64,000 bases of DNA from Arthrobacter russicus. Lineage in GTDB: Bacteria > Actinomycetota > Actinomycetes > Actinomycetales > Micrococcaceae. The stretch lies in contig NZ_JAVDQF010000001.1 in NCBI RefSeq assembly GCF_031454135.1, positions 1,612,001-1,676,000 of the forward strand, written 5' to 3'. The notes under the pieces were generated by a model, which was not told the origin of the DNA, did not search any database, and was given only the letters and a program-made list of their open reading frames with translations. The translations under genes and the position numbers were made by a program. Shown here one piece after another: positions 15,647-24,270 of the stretch; position 1 is the stretch's first letter; each line of letters begins with the position of its first letter.

Positions 15647-16459
15647 TTAGCCCAGGCCGTTGGAAGTAGCAGAATCGGCCAAGCGGCCGAGCACGACCGT
15701 GGCGCCGGTCTCCGAAGCCTGCGAGGCCCAGGCCGCGAAGCCGCAGTTTTCGAGAATCCCGATCGTCAGCGGCAGCTGCCGGGCGCTGGTTTCGATCAGC
15801 AGCACTCCGCCGGGCGCCAACCACTCGGGCGCCGCTTCGGCCACCCGACGCTGCACCGCCAAACCGTCCGGACCGCCGTCGAGCGCCGCCGTCGCCTCAT
15901 GCAGTCGCGCCTCGGCCGGCAACAGCGGAATCTCTCCGCTGGGCACATAAGGGGCATTCGCCATCAGCACCCCGATCTGCCCGCGCAGCCGGGCCGGCAG
16001 CGGTGCGAACAAATCGCCGGTGAACACCCCCGCACGGTCGGGGAGGTTCCGTCGCGCATAAGCCACCGCTTGCGGATCGAGATCCGCAGCGTAGAGCTCG
16101 ACGTCGGGCGCTGCGGCCAGAACCGCGGCGCCCAGGGCTCCCGAGCCGCAGCACAGGTCCAGGACCACAACACCGGGCTGGACCAGCCGCAGCGCCTCCC
16201 GGGCCATCAATTCGGTGCGTTTCCGCGGCACGAAAACACCCGGACCCACGGCAAGCCGCAGCCCGCAGAACTCTGCCCAACCGACGATGTGTTCCAACGG
16301 CAGGCCGGCCACCCGCTGTGCGAGCAGCTGCGCCAGGGTTCCCGGATCGGCCGCTGCGCCGAGCAGTACCGTCGCCTCGTCCTCGGCGAAAACGCAGCCG
16401 GCAGAACGCAGGGCCGCCGTCAGCCGCGAATGTTCTGCGGAAGACTGGCGACCCTGCAT
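15647..16459 (-). CDS. PrmC-related putative protein N5-glutamine methyltransferase
   Basis: 270 residues (274 if the TTG at 16471 is used; no clear ribosome site decides). A small helical N-domain with HIVGWAEFCGLRLAVGPGVF precedes the SAM-binding fold: VVVLDLCCGSGALGAAV (about 95), an acidic strand end YAADLDPQAV, and the catalytic motif NAPYVP (about 170) in place of the NPPY of PrmC. NAPYVP is typical of the actinobacterial PrmC-like side family, whose substrate is unknown. The stop is 36 nt from tRNA-Thr, and 30 nt separate it from the DsbA-like gene. Confidence 0.85.
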   Translation of the reverse strand: MQGRQSSAEHSRLTAALRSAGCVFAEDEATVLLGAAADPGTLAQLLAQRVAGLPLEHIVGWAEFCGLRLAVGPGVFVPRKRTELMAREALRLVQPGVVVLDLCCGSGALGAAVLAAAPDVELYAADLDPQAVAYARRNLPDRAGVFTGDLFAPLPARLRGQIGVLMANAPYVPSGEIPLLPAEARLHEATAALDGGPDGLAVQRRVAEAAPEWLAPGGVLLIETSARQLPLTIGILENCGFAAWASQASETGATVVLGRLADSATSNGLG

Positions 16460-16489
16460 CAGATCACGCAACCGGCGGGATCCGTGGTG

Positions 16490-17395
16490 CTACTTCTTCG
16501 CGTCGATGACGCCCTGGACGTAGGCCTGGAAGTCAGTGAAGCCCTGGGCCTGCGAACGGTAGCTCTGGCCGTCGACGAAGATCGTCGGCGTAGAGGTGAT
16601 GCCGTGCGCCTGCGCCTGGCTGGTCACATATTGGATCATCGGCCGGTAGGTGGCGTTGTCGACGCAGCTGTCCACATTCGCGCCCGCATCTTTGGCGTAC
16701 TGCTTGAGCTGGTCGTTGCTCAGCCCGGTGCCGCCTTCAGCAGGCTGGTTTTGGTACAGCGCAGCCACGAAGTCGAGATACTTGTCGGGCGCCTGGTCCG
16801 CGACGCACGCCGCAACGTTCGAAGCGCGTGACGAGTAGTTCGTGGTCGAAGCCCCGTCGAGCAGCCCGGCAGGCCGGTACTCGAGAGTGATCTGCCCGGC
16901 ATCTTGGAACTGCTTCAGCACGCTGGCATTGGTCTGCTCGAAAGCCTTGCAGAACTCGCAAATGAAGTCCAGGTACACGACGACCTGCACCGGCTGGCCC
17001 ACCGGGGTGGCCTTGATCCCGATCTGCTCCGGATCGATCACCGCGGTCGGGCTCGCGGTGGGAGCCGCCGGCAGCGTGTTCTTGTCCACCGTCGAGTCAT
17101 TGGTGCTGGGCGGGATCACCGCATTGTTGGCTCCGAAGACGATGCCGCCATAGGCATTGACATTCGCCGGCACCGGGCCGCTGTCCGCAATCGGCGCGTT
17201 GTTGCGCATGGTGGTGACCACCACCAGGGCGATCACCGCGATCACCGCGATTGCTGCCGCGACCACACCGCCCCGGATCAACCAGCCGTTGCGCTTCTGC
17301 CGCTTCAGTTCCGCTGCCCGGATCTCCCGGGCTTTTTCCCGGGCCGCAGCAGTACGCTCGGCCTTGGACATCTTCGGTTGGTTTTGTGAGTTCAT
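16490..17395 (-). CDS. DsbA-like membrane-anchored thioredoxin-fold protein, copy 1
   Basis: 301 residues. A basic, charged cytoplasmic start (KAERTAAAREKAREIRAAEL) precedes one membrane helix (about 40-62), a Pro/Thr-rich linker and an extracytoplasmic thioredoxin fold. The redox motif CEFC follows VVVYLDFI (about 140), and the cis-Pro loop is GITSTPTIFVDGQ (about 270). Two further Cys (NVAACVAD and VDSC) appear in this copy but not in the neighbour. Probable role: thiol oxidation or isomerisation of exported proteins. It is a tandem paralogue of the gene at 17423, lying 27 nt downstream of it. Confidence 0.88.
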   Translation of the reverse strand: MNSQNQPKMSKAERTAAAREKAREIRAAELKRQKRNGWLIRGGVVAAAIAVIAVIALVVVTTMRNNAPIADSGPVPANVNAYGGIVFGANNAVIPPSTNDSTVDKNTLPAAPTASPTAVIDPEQIGIKATPVGQPVQVVVYLDFICEFCKAFEQTNASVLKQFQDAGQITLEYRPAGLLDGASTTNYSSRASNVAACVADQAPDKYLDFVAALYQNQPAEGGTGLSNDQLKQYAKDAGANVDSCVDNATYRPMIQYVTSQAQAHGITSTPTIFVDGQSYRSQAQGFTDFQAYVQGVIDAKK

Positions 17396-17422
17396 CGTTC
17401 CCCCTACGACTCGGTAGCCGTA

Positions 17423-18328
17423 TTATTTTTTGGCGTCGATCGCGCTTTGGACTGACGTTTTGAAATCCGAGAAATCTTGGGTCTGGGTCTTGAACACCTG
17501 GCCGTCGATATAGGCTGTCGGGGTTCCCGTGACTCCGCCCTTCGCCGTGGCGAGCGCGGTCGCGTATTGGACGTACGGCCGGTAGGTCTTGTCGTCGATC
17601 GCGGCGTCGACGTTGATCCCCAAGTCCTTCGCGTATTGCTTGAGCTGATCGTTGCTCAGACCCGCACCGCCTTCTTGCGGCTGGTTGTCGTAGAGCTTGG
17701 TGAAGAAATCCAGATACTTGTCCGGGGCCGTGTTGGCTACTGCGGCTGCTGCGGCCGCCGCCCTGGAGGAGTAGTTCGTTGTGCTGTTGCCATCGAGCAG
17801 GCCGGTGGGCCGGTACTCGAGAGTGATTTTGCCATCGTTGGCCAGTTGCTTGAGGGCTTCGCCATTGCTGGTTTCGAAGGTCTTGCAGAACGGGCAGAGG
17901 AAGTCCAAGTAGATGACCACGCTGACTGGCTGGCCCGAGGCCGAGGCGGCGATCCCGGTGTTGGCCAAATCCGGGCTGGGCGTAACTCCTGCGGTCGCCG
18001 CCGGAACCGAGCCCTTGTCCACGGTGTTGGCGGAGGCAGTCGGCGCAACCGGTTTCAGGTCTTTGCCGACTTCATAACCGCCGAAGGTGTTCATGTTCGC
18101 CGGGACCGGACCGCTGTCCGCAATCGGGGCGTTGTTCCGCATCGTGTTGACGACGATCAGAGCAACCACCACGATGATCGCCACCGCCGCGACCAGGACG
18201 CCACCGCGAATCAACCAGCTATTTCGCTTCTGCCGTTTGGCCTCGGCCTCACGGATCAGCTTTGCCTGTTCACGTGCTGCGGCCGTACGTTCGGCCTTGC
18301 TCGTCCTGGGTTCGTTCTGTGGACTCAT
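17423..18328 (-). CDS. DsbA-like membrane-anchored thioredoxin-fold protein, copy 2
   Basis: 301 residues, collinear with copy 1 throughout: charged N-terminus, single helix (about 40-62), the linker beginning RNNAPIADSGPVPAN, redox motif CPFC after VVIYLDFL, conserved block ITLEYRPTGLLDG, cis-Pro loop VTGTPTAYIDGQ and the end SAIDAKK. It lacks the two extra Cys of copy 1, so the pair may have split roles, for example one oxidase and one with a resolving disulfide. First gene of the pair; it faces away from otsA. Confidence 0.88.
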   Translation of the reverse strand: MSPQNEPRTSKAERTAAAREQAKLIREAEAKRQKRNSWLIRGGVLVAAVAIIVVVALIVVNTMRNNAPIADSGPVPANMNTFGGYEVGKDLKPVAPTASANTVDKGSVPAATAGVTPSPDLANTGIAASASGQPVSVVIYLDFLCPFCKTFETSNGEALKQLANDGKITLEYRPTGLLDGNSTTNYSSRAAAAAAAVANTAPDKYLDFFTKLYDNQPQEGGAGLSNDQLKQYAKDLGINVDAAIDDKTYRPYVQYATALATAKGGVTGTPTAYIDGQVFKTQTQDFSDFKTSVQSAIDAKK

Positions 18329-18603
18329 CGTTCCTCTGTAGTCTTTGCCCGGCGCGAAGCCGTGAAATTGTCAACTTCTCCATTTTAGGCGAAACCGTCG
18401 AACTGCGCCGCATCGGGAGAGCCGAAATCGGCAAACCCACAGCACTCCCCCAGCCCGGACCACTTTACCTTCCCCATCCCCGAAGCGCCCTGCCGGCACC
18501 CGTCGGCGATCCGTTCTCCGGGCGCCATGTGACGGCGGTCCCAGCGAAGCAGATCCGTCATGGATAAGCTGGGGCTTGGGACCAACCGGCAAGGAGCAAT
18601 TCA

Positions 18604-20031
18604 GTGCCAACGAAGGAACGAAGCAAAGCGGCCAAAGGCAAGGGTCAGAAATTCGACTTTATCGTCGTCTCCAACCGGCTGCCGGTCGACCGGGTGCAAG
18701 CCGAGGACGGGGCCGACCAGTGGCGCCGCTCCCCGGGCGGCCTGGTGACCGCCTTGGCGCCGATCATGGCGAAGTCCGAGGGCGCCTGGGTGGGTTGGCA
18801 CGGGGCCGCCGGCGAGCGGCTCGACGCTTTCGACCACGGCGGGATGCAGTTGATCCCGGTGGAACTCGACGCCGAGGAAGTCGAGCTCTACTACGAGGGG
18901 TTCGCGAACGCGACCCTGTGGCCGCTGTACCACGACGTGATCGCGCCGCCGGAGTTCCACCGGACCTGGTGGGAGGCTTACCGCACGGTCAACCGGAGGT
19001 TTGCCGCAGCGGCAGCTGAGGCGGCAGCGCCGGGCGGGACCGTCTGGGTCCAGGACTACCAGCTGCAGCTGGTGCCGAAATACCTCCGCGAACTCCGGCC
19101 GGACCTGCGCATCGGCTTCTTCAACCATATTCCGTTCCCGCCGCTGGAAATCTACGCGCAATTGCCCTGGCGCAGGACGATCCTGGAAGGGCTTTTGGGC
19201 GCCGATTTGATCGGTTTCCAACGTGGCAATGACGCAAGCAATTTCCTGCGTTGCGTCCGGCGGTTCGTCAACGCCACGGTCCGGCAGAACCAGGTGCAGA
19301 TCGATGATCGGACGGCCCGGGCCGAAGCCTTCCCGATCTCGATCGACATGGCGCAGATCTCCGCCCTGGCCAACAAACCCGAAGTGCAGCAGCGCGCCGC
19401 GCAAATCCGCCGTGATCTGGGCAATCCCAAGACCATTCTGCTCGGCGTGGACCGCTTGGACTACACCAAAGGGATCCAGCACCGGTTGAAGGCTTTCGGC
19501 GAACTCCTGGCCGACGGACGGCTCACCGTCGAAGACGCCACGTTAATCCAGGTAGCCAGTCCCAGCCGGGAACGGGTGGAAAGCTACCGGCTGCTGCGCG
19601 AAGACGTCGAGGGCGCGGTCGGCAGGATCAACGGCACGCATGACACGATCCAGAACACCGCGGTGCGGTACTTGCACCACAGCTACCCGCTCGAGGAGAT
19701 GGTCGCGCTCTATCTCGCCGCCGACGTCATGCTGGTCACCGCGTTGCGGGACGGGATGAATCTCGTGGCCAAGGAGTACGTCGCCACCCGCAGCGACAAC
19801 ACCGGCGCCCTGGTGCTCAGCGAGTTCACCGGGGCGGCCGACCAGTTGCGCCAGGCGATCCTGATCAATCCGCACGACATTGACGGGCTCAAAGACTCGA
19901 TCATGGCCGCGATCAACCTCTCCCCGGCCGAAGCCGGCCGCCGGATGCGTCTGATGCGGCGGCAGATCTTGGACCACGACGTCGAACGCTGGTCGCAGGA
20001 GTTCCTGGACAAGCTCGAGTCCGGACGTTGA
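18604..20031 (+). CDS. otsA: Alpha,alpha-trehalose-phosphate synthase (UDP-forming)
   Basis: 475 residues, GT20 family. Makes trehalose-6-phosphate from a sugar nucleotide and glucose-6-phosphate in the cytoplasm. Seen: the N-terminal VVSNRLPV, the glycine loop RSPGGLVTAL (about 42), WVQDYQLQLVPK (about 145), GFFNHIPFPP, and the C-terminal nucleotide site LGVDRLDYTKGI (about 280) and ALRDGMNLVAKEYVA (about 380). The GTG at 18604 follows AAGGAG by 7 nt. The stop overlaps the otsB region, so both are co-expressed. Trehalose made here can feed TreS and the GlgE pathway encoded at 36-44 kb. Confidence 0.96.
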   Translation: MPTKERSKAAKGKGQKFDFIVVSNRLPVDRVQAEDGADQWRRSPGGLVTALAPIMAKSEGAWVGWHGAAGERLDAFDHGGMQLIPVELDAEEVELYYEGFANATLWPLYHDVIAPPEFHRTWWEAYRTVNRRFAAAAAEAAAPGGTVWVQDYQLQLVPKYLRELRPDLRIGFFNHIPFPPLEIYAQLPWRRTILEGLLGADLIGFQRGNDASNFLRCVRRFVNATVRQNQVQIDDRTARAEAFPISIDMAQISALANKPEVQQRAAQIRRDLGNPKTILLGVDRLDYTKGIQHRLKAFGELLADGRLTVEDATLIQVASPSRERVESYRLLREDVEGAVGRINGTHDTIQNTAVRYLHHSYPLEEMVALYLAADVMLVTALRDGMNLVAKEYVATRSDNTGALVLSEFTGAADQLRQAILINPHDIDGLKDSIMAAINLSPAEAGRRMRLMRRQILDHDVERWSQEFLDKLESGR

Positions 20032-20036
20032 ACGGC

Positions 20037-20807
20037 ATGGCAACGCTCGACGCCGGCCTGCAGAGCGCCCTGGAACGGCTCAGCCGGGTGCCGCGGATCC
20101 TGGTCGCGATGGACTTCGACGGGACCATGGCTCCGTTGGTGGCCCGGGCGGAAGCCGCCCGGGCCACCCCGGCGAGCGCGGCCGCCTTCAACCGCTTGGC
20201 CGAGCTGCCCGGCATCACCACGGCGCTGATCTCCGGACGCGCCCTCGACTCGCTGCGCAATGTCGCCGAGCCCGATCGACGGACCTTGCTGATCGGCAGC
20301 CACGGCGCGGAATCCTGGTTGGGGCCGGGCGCCGAGCCGCTCCGGCTCAGTGCGGACCAGGCCCGGCAACGGGAAGCCATCATCCAGTTGTTGTCCGAAG
20401 TTTCCGCCGGGCATCCGGGCACCACCGTGGAGCTGAAGCCGGCCGGCGCAGTGCTGCACACCCGGCAAGCCGACGACCTGCTGGCCGCCGCAGCGGTCGA
20501 CGCCGCCCGGTCCGGGCTCGGCGGACTCGGCGTCGAGCCCAAAACCGGCAAGCGGGTGCTCGAAGCCTCGGTGCTGCGCAGCGACAAAGGCCAGGGGTTG
20601 CAGACCCTGCGGGACGCCAGCGCGGCGGAGGCGGTTCTGTTCGCCGGCGATGACACCACCGACGAAGACGGCTTCGCGGTACTGCGCTGGCCGGACGTCG
20701 GCGTCAAAGTCGGGTCCGGACCGACCGTGGCCGAATTCCGGATCGGCTCGGTACCGGAGACCGCTCTGCTGCTCGATGCTCTGGTCCGGTTGCGCCAGGA
20801 CGGCTGA
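20037..20807 (+). CDS. otsB: Trehalose-6-phosphate phosphatase
   Basis: 256 residues, HAD superfamily. Motif I is VAMDFDGTMAPL near residue 25; TALISGR follows in motif II and FAGDDTTDEDGF (about 200) in motif IV. Dephosphorylates the OtsA product to trehalose. The ATG at 20037 lies 6 nt after the otsA stop; a TTG at 20028 overlapping that stop is an alternative. A 166-bp gap without an obvious gene precedes the next ATPase gene. Confidence 0.94.
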   Translation: MATLDAGLQSALERLSRVPRILVAMDFDGTMAPLVARAEAARATPASAAAFNRLAELPGITTALISGRALDSLRNVAEPDRRTLLIGSHGAESWLGPGAEPLRLSADQARQREAIIQLLSEVSAGHPGTTVELKPAGAVLHTRQADDLLAAAAVDAARSGLGGLGVEPKTGKRVLEASVLRSDKGQGLQTLRDASAAEAVLFAGDDTTDEDGFAVLRWPDVGVKVGSGPTVAEFRIGSVPETALLLDALVRLRQDG

Positions 20808-20973
20808 GCGCCCGGCACAACCGACCGGCAGCTGCACGCCGGGCTCTTGACGGGTATGGAATAGTAGAGAACGGTAGCCGGCTGTGACTCGCGGCACACC
20901 ACGACAATTGAATAACCCATCTTTCACTACGGATCGTTCGGCACGTACCTGCCGATGAAGGGAATGAAGAACT

Positions 20974-22056
20974 GTGGCAACAGTTACTTTTGACAACGCT
21001 ACGCGTTTGTACCCGGGCACCGACAAGCCCGCGGTCGACAAGCTCAACATCGAAATCGCCGACGGCGAATTCCTGGTTCTGGTCGGCCCCTCCGGTTGCG
21101 GAAAATCCACCTCGCTGCGCATGCTCGCCGGCTTGGAAGACGTCAATGCGGGCCGGATTCTGATCGGCGATCGCGACGTCACCGACGTTCCGCCGAAAGA
21201 CCGCGACATTGCAATGGTTTTCCAGAACTACGCCCTGTACCCGCATATGACGGTTGCGGACAATATGGGTTTCGCACTGAAGATCGCGGGCATCAACAAG
21301 GAAGAACGCGCCAAGCGGGTGCTCGAGGCCGCAAAGCTGCTGGACCTCGAAGCGTATTTGGACCGCAAGCCGAAGGCACTCTCCGGCGGCCAGCGCCAGC
21401 GCGTCGCGATGGGCCGCGCCATTGTGCGAAACCCGCAGGTCTTCCTGATGGATGAGCCGCTTTCCAACTTGGACGCGAAGCTCCGGGTGCAGACCCGCAC
21501 CCAGATCGCGTCGCTGACCCGCCGTTTGGGCGTCACCACGGTCTACGTGACGCACGACCAGGTCGAGGCAATGACCATGGGCGATCGCGTCGCGGTGCTC
21601 AAGGACGGCATCCTGCAGCAGGTCGATACCCCGCGCAATCTCTATGATCGCCCGCAGAACGTCTTCGTGGCCGGATTCATCGGCTCGCCCGCGATGAATC
21701 TGCTGGAACTGCCCGTGGTCGACGGCGGCGTGAAGTTCGGCGGCGTGGTCTACCCGGTGCCGCGCGACGTGCTCGAAGCAGCGGCTGGAAACACCGTGAC
21801 CTTGGGCGTGCGCCCCGAAGACCTGGAAACCGACCCCAACGGCGAAGGCCTGCCGGTCGAGGTCGATGTGGTCGAGGAACTCGGTGCCGACGCTTACATC
21901 TACGGCCACACTACGCTGGACGGCAAAGACTACGACATCGTGGCCCGCGTTGACGGCCGGCGTCCTCCGCTCAAGGGCGACACGCTGCACGTCCGTCCGC
22001 AGCAAGGCCACGTGCACCTGTTCGATGCCACCTCCGGTCTGCGGCTCGGCGACTGA
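20974..22056 (+). CDS. Sugar ABC importer ATPase (MsmK/UgpC/MalK type)
   Basis: 360 residues. Walker A is GPSGCGKST (about 38), the Q-loop is MVFQNYALYPHMTV, the signature LSGGQRQR (about 135), Walker B VFLMDEPLSNLDA and switch His VTHDQ. A C-terminal OB-type regulatory domain (about 240-360) contains the family-typical FIGSPAMNLL and LGVRPEDL. Starts at a GTG. It stands alone, without permeases. Such ATPases often serve several sugar importers, and the importer at 44158-47371 has no ATPase of its own, so this is a good candidate partner. A terminator follows. Confidence 0.92.
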   Translation: MATVTFDNATRLYPGTDKPAVDKLNIEIADGEFLVLVGPSGCGKSTSLRMLAGLEDVNAGRILIGDRDVTDVPPKDRDIAMVFQNYALYPHMTVADNMGFALKIAGINKEERAKRVLEAAKLLDLEAYLDRKPKALSGGQRQRVAMGRAIVRNPQVFLMDEPLSNLDAKLRVQTRTQIASLTRRLGVTTVYVTHDQVEAMTMGDRVAVLKDGILQQVDTPRNLYDRPQNVFVAGFIGSPAMNLLELPVVDGGVKFGGVVYPVPRDVLEAAAGNTVTLGVRPEDLETDPNGEGLPVEVDVVEELGADAYIYGHTTLDGKDYDIVARVDGRRPPLKGDTLHVRPQQGHVHLFDATSGLRLGD

Positions 22057-22086
22057 GCCAAGCGGCTAACCGCCACTGCGAACTCC

Positions 22087-22138
22087 GCCAGCGGCTCCGG
22101 ATCCCTTTCCGTCTCGACAGGGAGCCGGAGCCGCTGGC
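22087..22138 (+). terminator. Terminator after the sugar-ABC ATPase gene
   Basis: Perfect 14-bp arms (GCCAGCGGCTCCGG and complement) around a 24-nt loop, followed by TTTAA. Confidence 0.8.
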
Positions 22139-22157
22139 TTTAACGAGAGAATGGAAT

Positions 22158-23549
22158 ATGCCCGTTCCCAGCGACACAGCTTCCGGCGCGCAGTGGCGCG
22201 ATGAACCGACCGATTTCGACCAGCACGGGAAACTGCCACGCGAATCGGCACGCGAGAACACACCGCCGGCTGCAGTGCTGGGCTCGCTCAACATCACGGC
22301 CGCGGCTTCGGACCCGGAGCTGCTCGACCTGCCGTGGCATTTGCGCCTGGAGGATTGGCCGAGCGAAACCTTGGCGGCATTGCCGCGCGGCATCTCCCGG
22401 CACGTCGTCCGCTTCGCACATCTGGGCGGTTCGGTCATCGCGGTCAAAGAAACCAGCGAACACGTGGCCCGGCACGAGTACCATATGCTGCGCAAGCTGC
22501 AACGGTTGGACGTGCCCTGCGTGGAGCCGGTCGCGGTGATCACCGGGCGCACCACCGCCTCCGGAGCGCCGCTGGACCCGGTGCTGGTCACCCGGCACCT
22601 GAAGTTCTCCTTGCCCTACCGCGCCCTGTTTTCCCAAATGCTGCGCCGGGACACCCTGACCCGTTTGATCGACGCCCAGGCGCTGCTTCTGGTCCGTCTG
22701 CATCTGATCGGCTTCTATTGGGGCGATGTTTCGCTTTCCAACACCCTGTTCCGCCGCGACGCCGGAGCCTTTGCCGCGTATCTGGTCGACGCGGAGACCG
22801 GCGAGCTCTATCCGGATCTCTCCAGCGGCCAGCGCGAGTACGATTTGGAGATCGCCCGGGTGAACATCGCCGGCGAACTCATGGATCTGCTGGAAGGCGG
22901 GTTGATCGACGAAGAAGTCGACCCGGTCGCGACCAGCGAGCTCATCATGGACGCCTACCGCAGGCTATGGGCCGAGCTGACCGAAAAGGAATCCTTCGAG
23001 CTCGGTGAACGCTGGCGGGTCGGTGCCAGGATCCGACGGCTCAACGACTTGGGCTTCGACGTCGAAGAATACGCGATCAAAACCAACCCCGAGGGCTCCA
23101 CGATCCAGCTGCAGCCGAAAGTCGTCGACGCCGGCCACCACCAACGCCGGCTGCTCCGGCTCACCGGCCTGGATGCCCAGGAGAACCAAGCGAGACGGCT
23201 GCTCAATGACATGGACAGCTATCGGGCGGACAACAACCCCGACTTGGACGAAGAGATCAGCGCGCATTCCTGGGTCCGGCATGTCTTCGAGCCGATCGTC
23301 CGCTCCATCCCACGCGAACTGGGCAAGAAGCTCGAGCCGGCCGAGGTCGTCCATGAAGTCTTGGAGCACCGCTGGTACATGTCCGAAAAGCAGGACCGCA
23401 ATGTGCCCCTGGCTGAGGCGGTCCAATCCTACATCGACGGTGTGCTGCGGCACCGGCGGGACGAAGCGGCGCTGATCATCACTGCGGATACGCAGACCAT
23501 GAAGATCCTGGAGGGCGGCACGCTGGACGGCGAAGCGTCCCGGGACTGA
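22158..23549 (+). CDS. DUF4032 domain protein with kinase-like N-terminal half
   Basis: 463 residues. The first half looks like a lipopolysaccharide-kinase/protein-kinase-like fold: VIAVKETSEHVARHEYHMLR (about 95-115) with a Lys-Glu pair, then LLVRLHLIGFYWGDVSLSNT (about 175-195), where H/GD-S-L-S-N corresponds to a catalytic loop. LVDAETGELYPDLSSGQREY follows. The second half is the DUF4032 region found in actinobacteria. Cytoplasmic, no signal peptide. The real substrate is unknown. The start lies just after the upstream terminator, so it probably has its own promoter. Confidence 0.78.
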   Translation: MPVPSDTASGAQWRDEPTDFDQHGKLPRESARENTPPAAVLGSLNITAAASDPELLDLPWHLRLEDWPSETLAALPRGISRHVVRFAHLGGSVIAVKETSEHVARHEYHMLRKLQRLDVPCVEPVAVITGRTTASGAPLDPVLVTRHLKFSLPYRALFSQMLRRDTLTRLIDAQALLLVRLHLIGFYWGDVSLSNTLFRRDAGAFAAYLVDAETGELYPDLSSGQREYDLEIARVNIAGELMDLLEGGLIDEEVDPVATSELIMDAYRRLWAELTEKESFELGERWRVGARIRRLNDLGFDVEEYAIKTNPEGSTIQLQPKVVDAGHHQRRLLRLTGLDAQENQARRLLNDMDSYRADNNPDLDEEISAHSWVRHVFEPIVRSIPRELGKKLEPAEVVHEVLEHRWYMSEKQDRNVPLAEAVQSYIDGVLRHRRDEAALIITADTQTMKILEGGTLDGEASRD

Positions 23550-23579
23550 GCCGACCGCTCAACGCCGGCCGGTCCCGGT

Positions 23580-24179
23580 TCAGCGGTGCGCCGGCCGGGA
23601 ACGGTTGAGCGCGAAGACTGCGATCGCGCCGCCGGCCACGACGACGACGGCGGCCATCACCAGGAGCAGCGTCAGCAGCCCTGGTCCGCCGTCGTTGTTG
23701 CTGCTCACCGATGCCGGGGCGCCTTGGTTGCTGTTCCCGGTGCTGCTCGACGGGCTCGGCTTCGAGCTGGTACTGCTGGCGGATGCCGTGCTGCTCGGGC
23801 TGGAGCTGGTGGCCTGCACAGTGGCCGATTCGGGCCCGGCGGGATTGCCTTCTTCCGGTTCCGGAGGCACGGAGCTGCCTGGTACCGGCTGCACCGGCAC
23901 CACGTTCGGCGTCGGAACCGGATTTTGCGCTTCCCGGACCTTTTCTTGGGCGCCCGCGCCCGGCGCGGCAGTTTCGGGCTTGCCCGACGGCGTCGGGTCC
24001 GGCCGCTGCGTGTCGGGCTTGCCCGGCGCCACGGTCGAGTCGGTGTTGGAATGCGAGGGGGACGGTGTCGCCGAAATGCTCGGCGTGCCGTCTTTTGCCT
24101 GCGCAGCGGTCGCCGCCGCAGTCACAGCCAGAAGCCCGGCCAAGGCACAGGCCAAGAACCTGCCCGTCAAGGTTTTCAC
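23580..24179 (-). CDS. Secreted Pro/Ser/Thr-rich protein with C-terminal membrane anchor
   Basis: 199 residues from the GTG at 24179. A signal peptide (VKTLTGRFLACALAGLLAVT and an Ala-rich end, cut near AQA) is followed by about 125 residues of Pro/Ser/Thr-rich, low-complexity sequence, a hydrophobic helix (LLTLLLVMAAVVVVAGGAIA) and a basic tail NRSRPAHR. The layout resembles a surface stalk protein held by a membrane anchor, but the LPxTG sorting motif is absent. Function unknown. It converges on the DUF4032 gene. Confidence 0.7.
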   Translation of the reverse strand: MKTLTGRFLACALAGLLAVTAAATAAQAKDGTPSISATPSPSHSNTDSTVAPGKPDTQRPDPTPSGKPETAAPGAGAQEKVREAQNPVPTPNVVPVQPVPGSSVPPEPEEGNPAGPESATVQATSSSPSSTASASSTSSKPSPSSSTGNSNQGAPASVSSNNDGGPGLLTLLLVMAAVVVVAGGAIAVFALNRSRPAHR

Positions 24180-24270
24180 GTGGTGATCGAACTCCCCGGA
24201 TACCGCCGCGGTCCCCACGACACGGCTCTGCCACGCCGATGGAAGACAGCGCGTTCAAATTCACATCATG

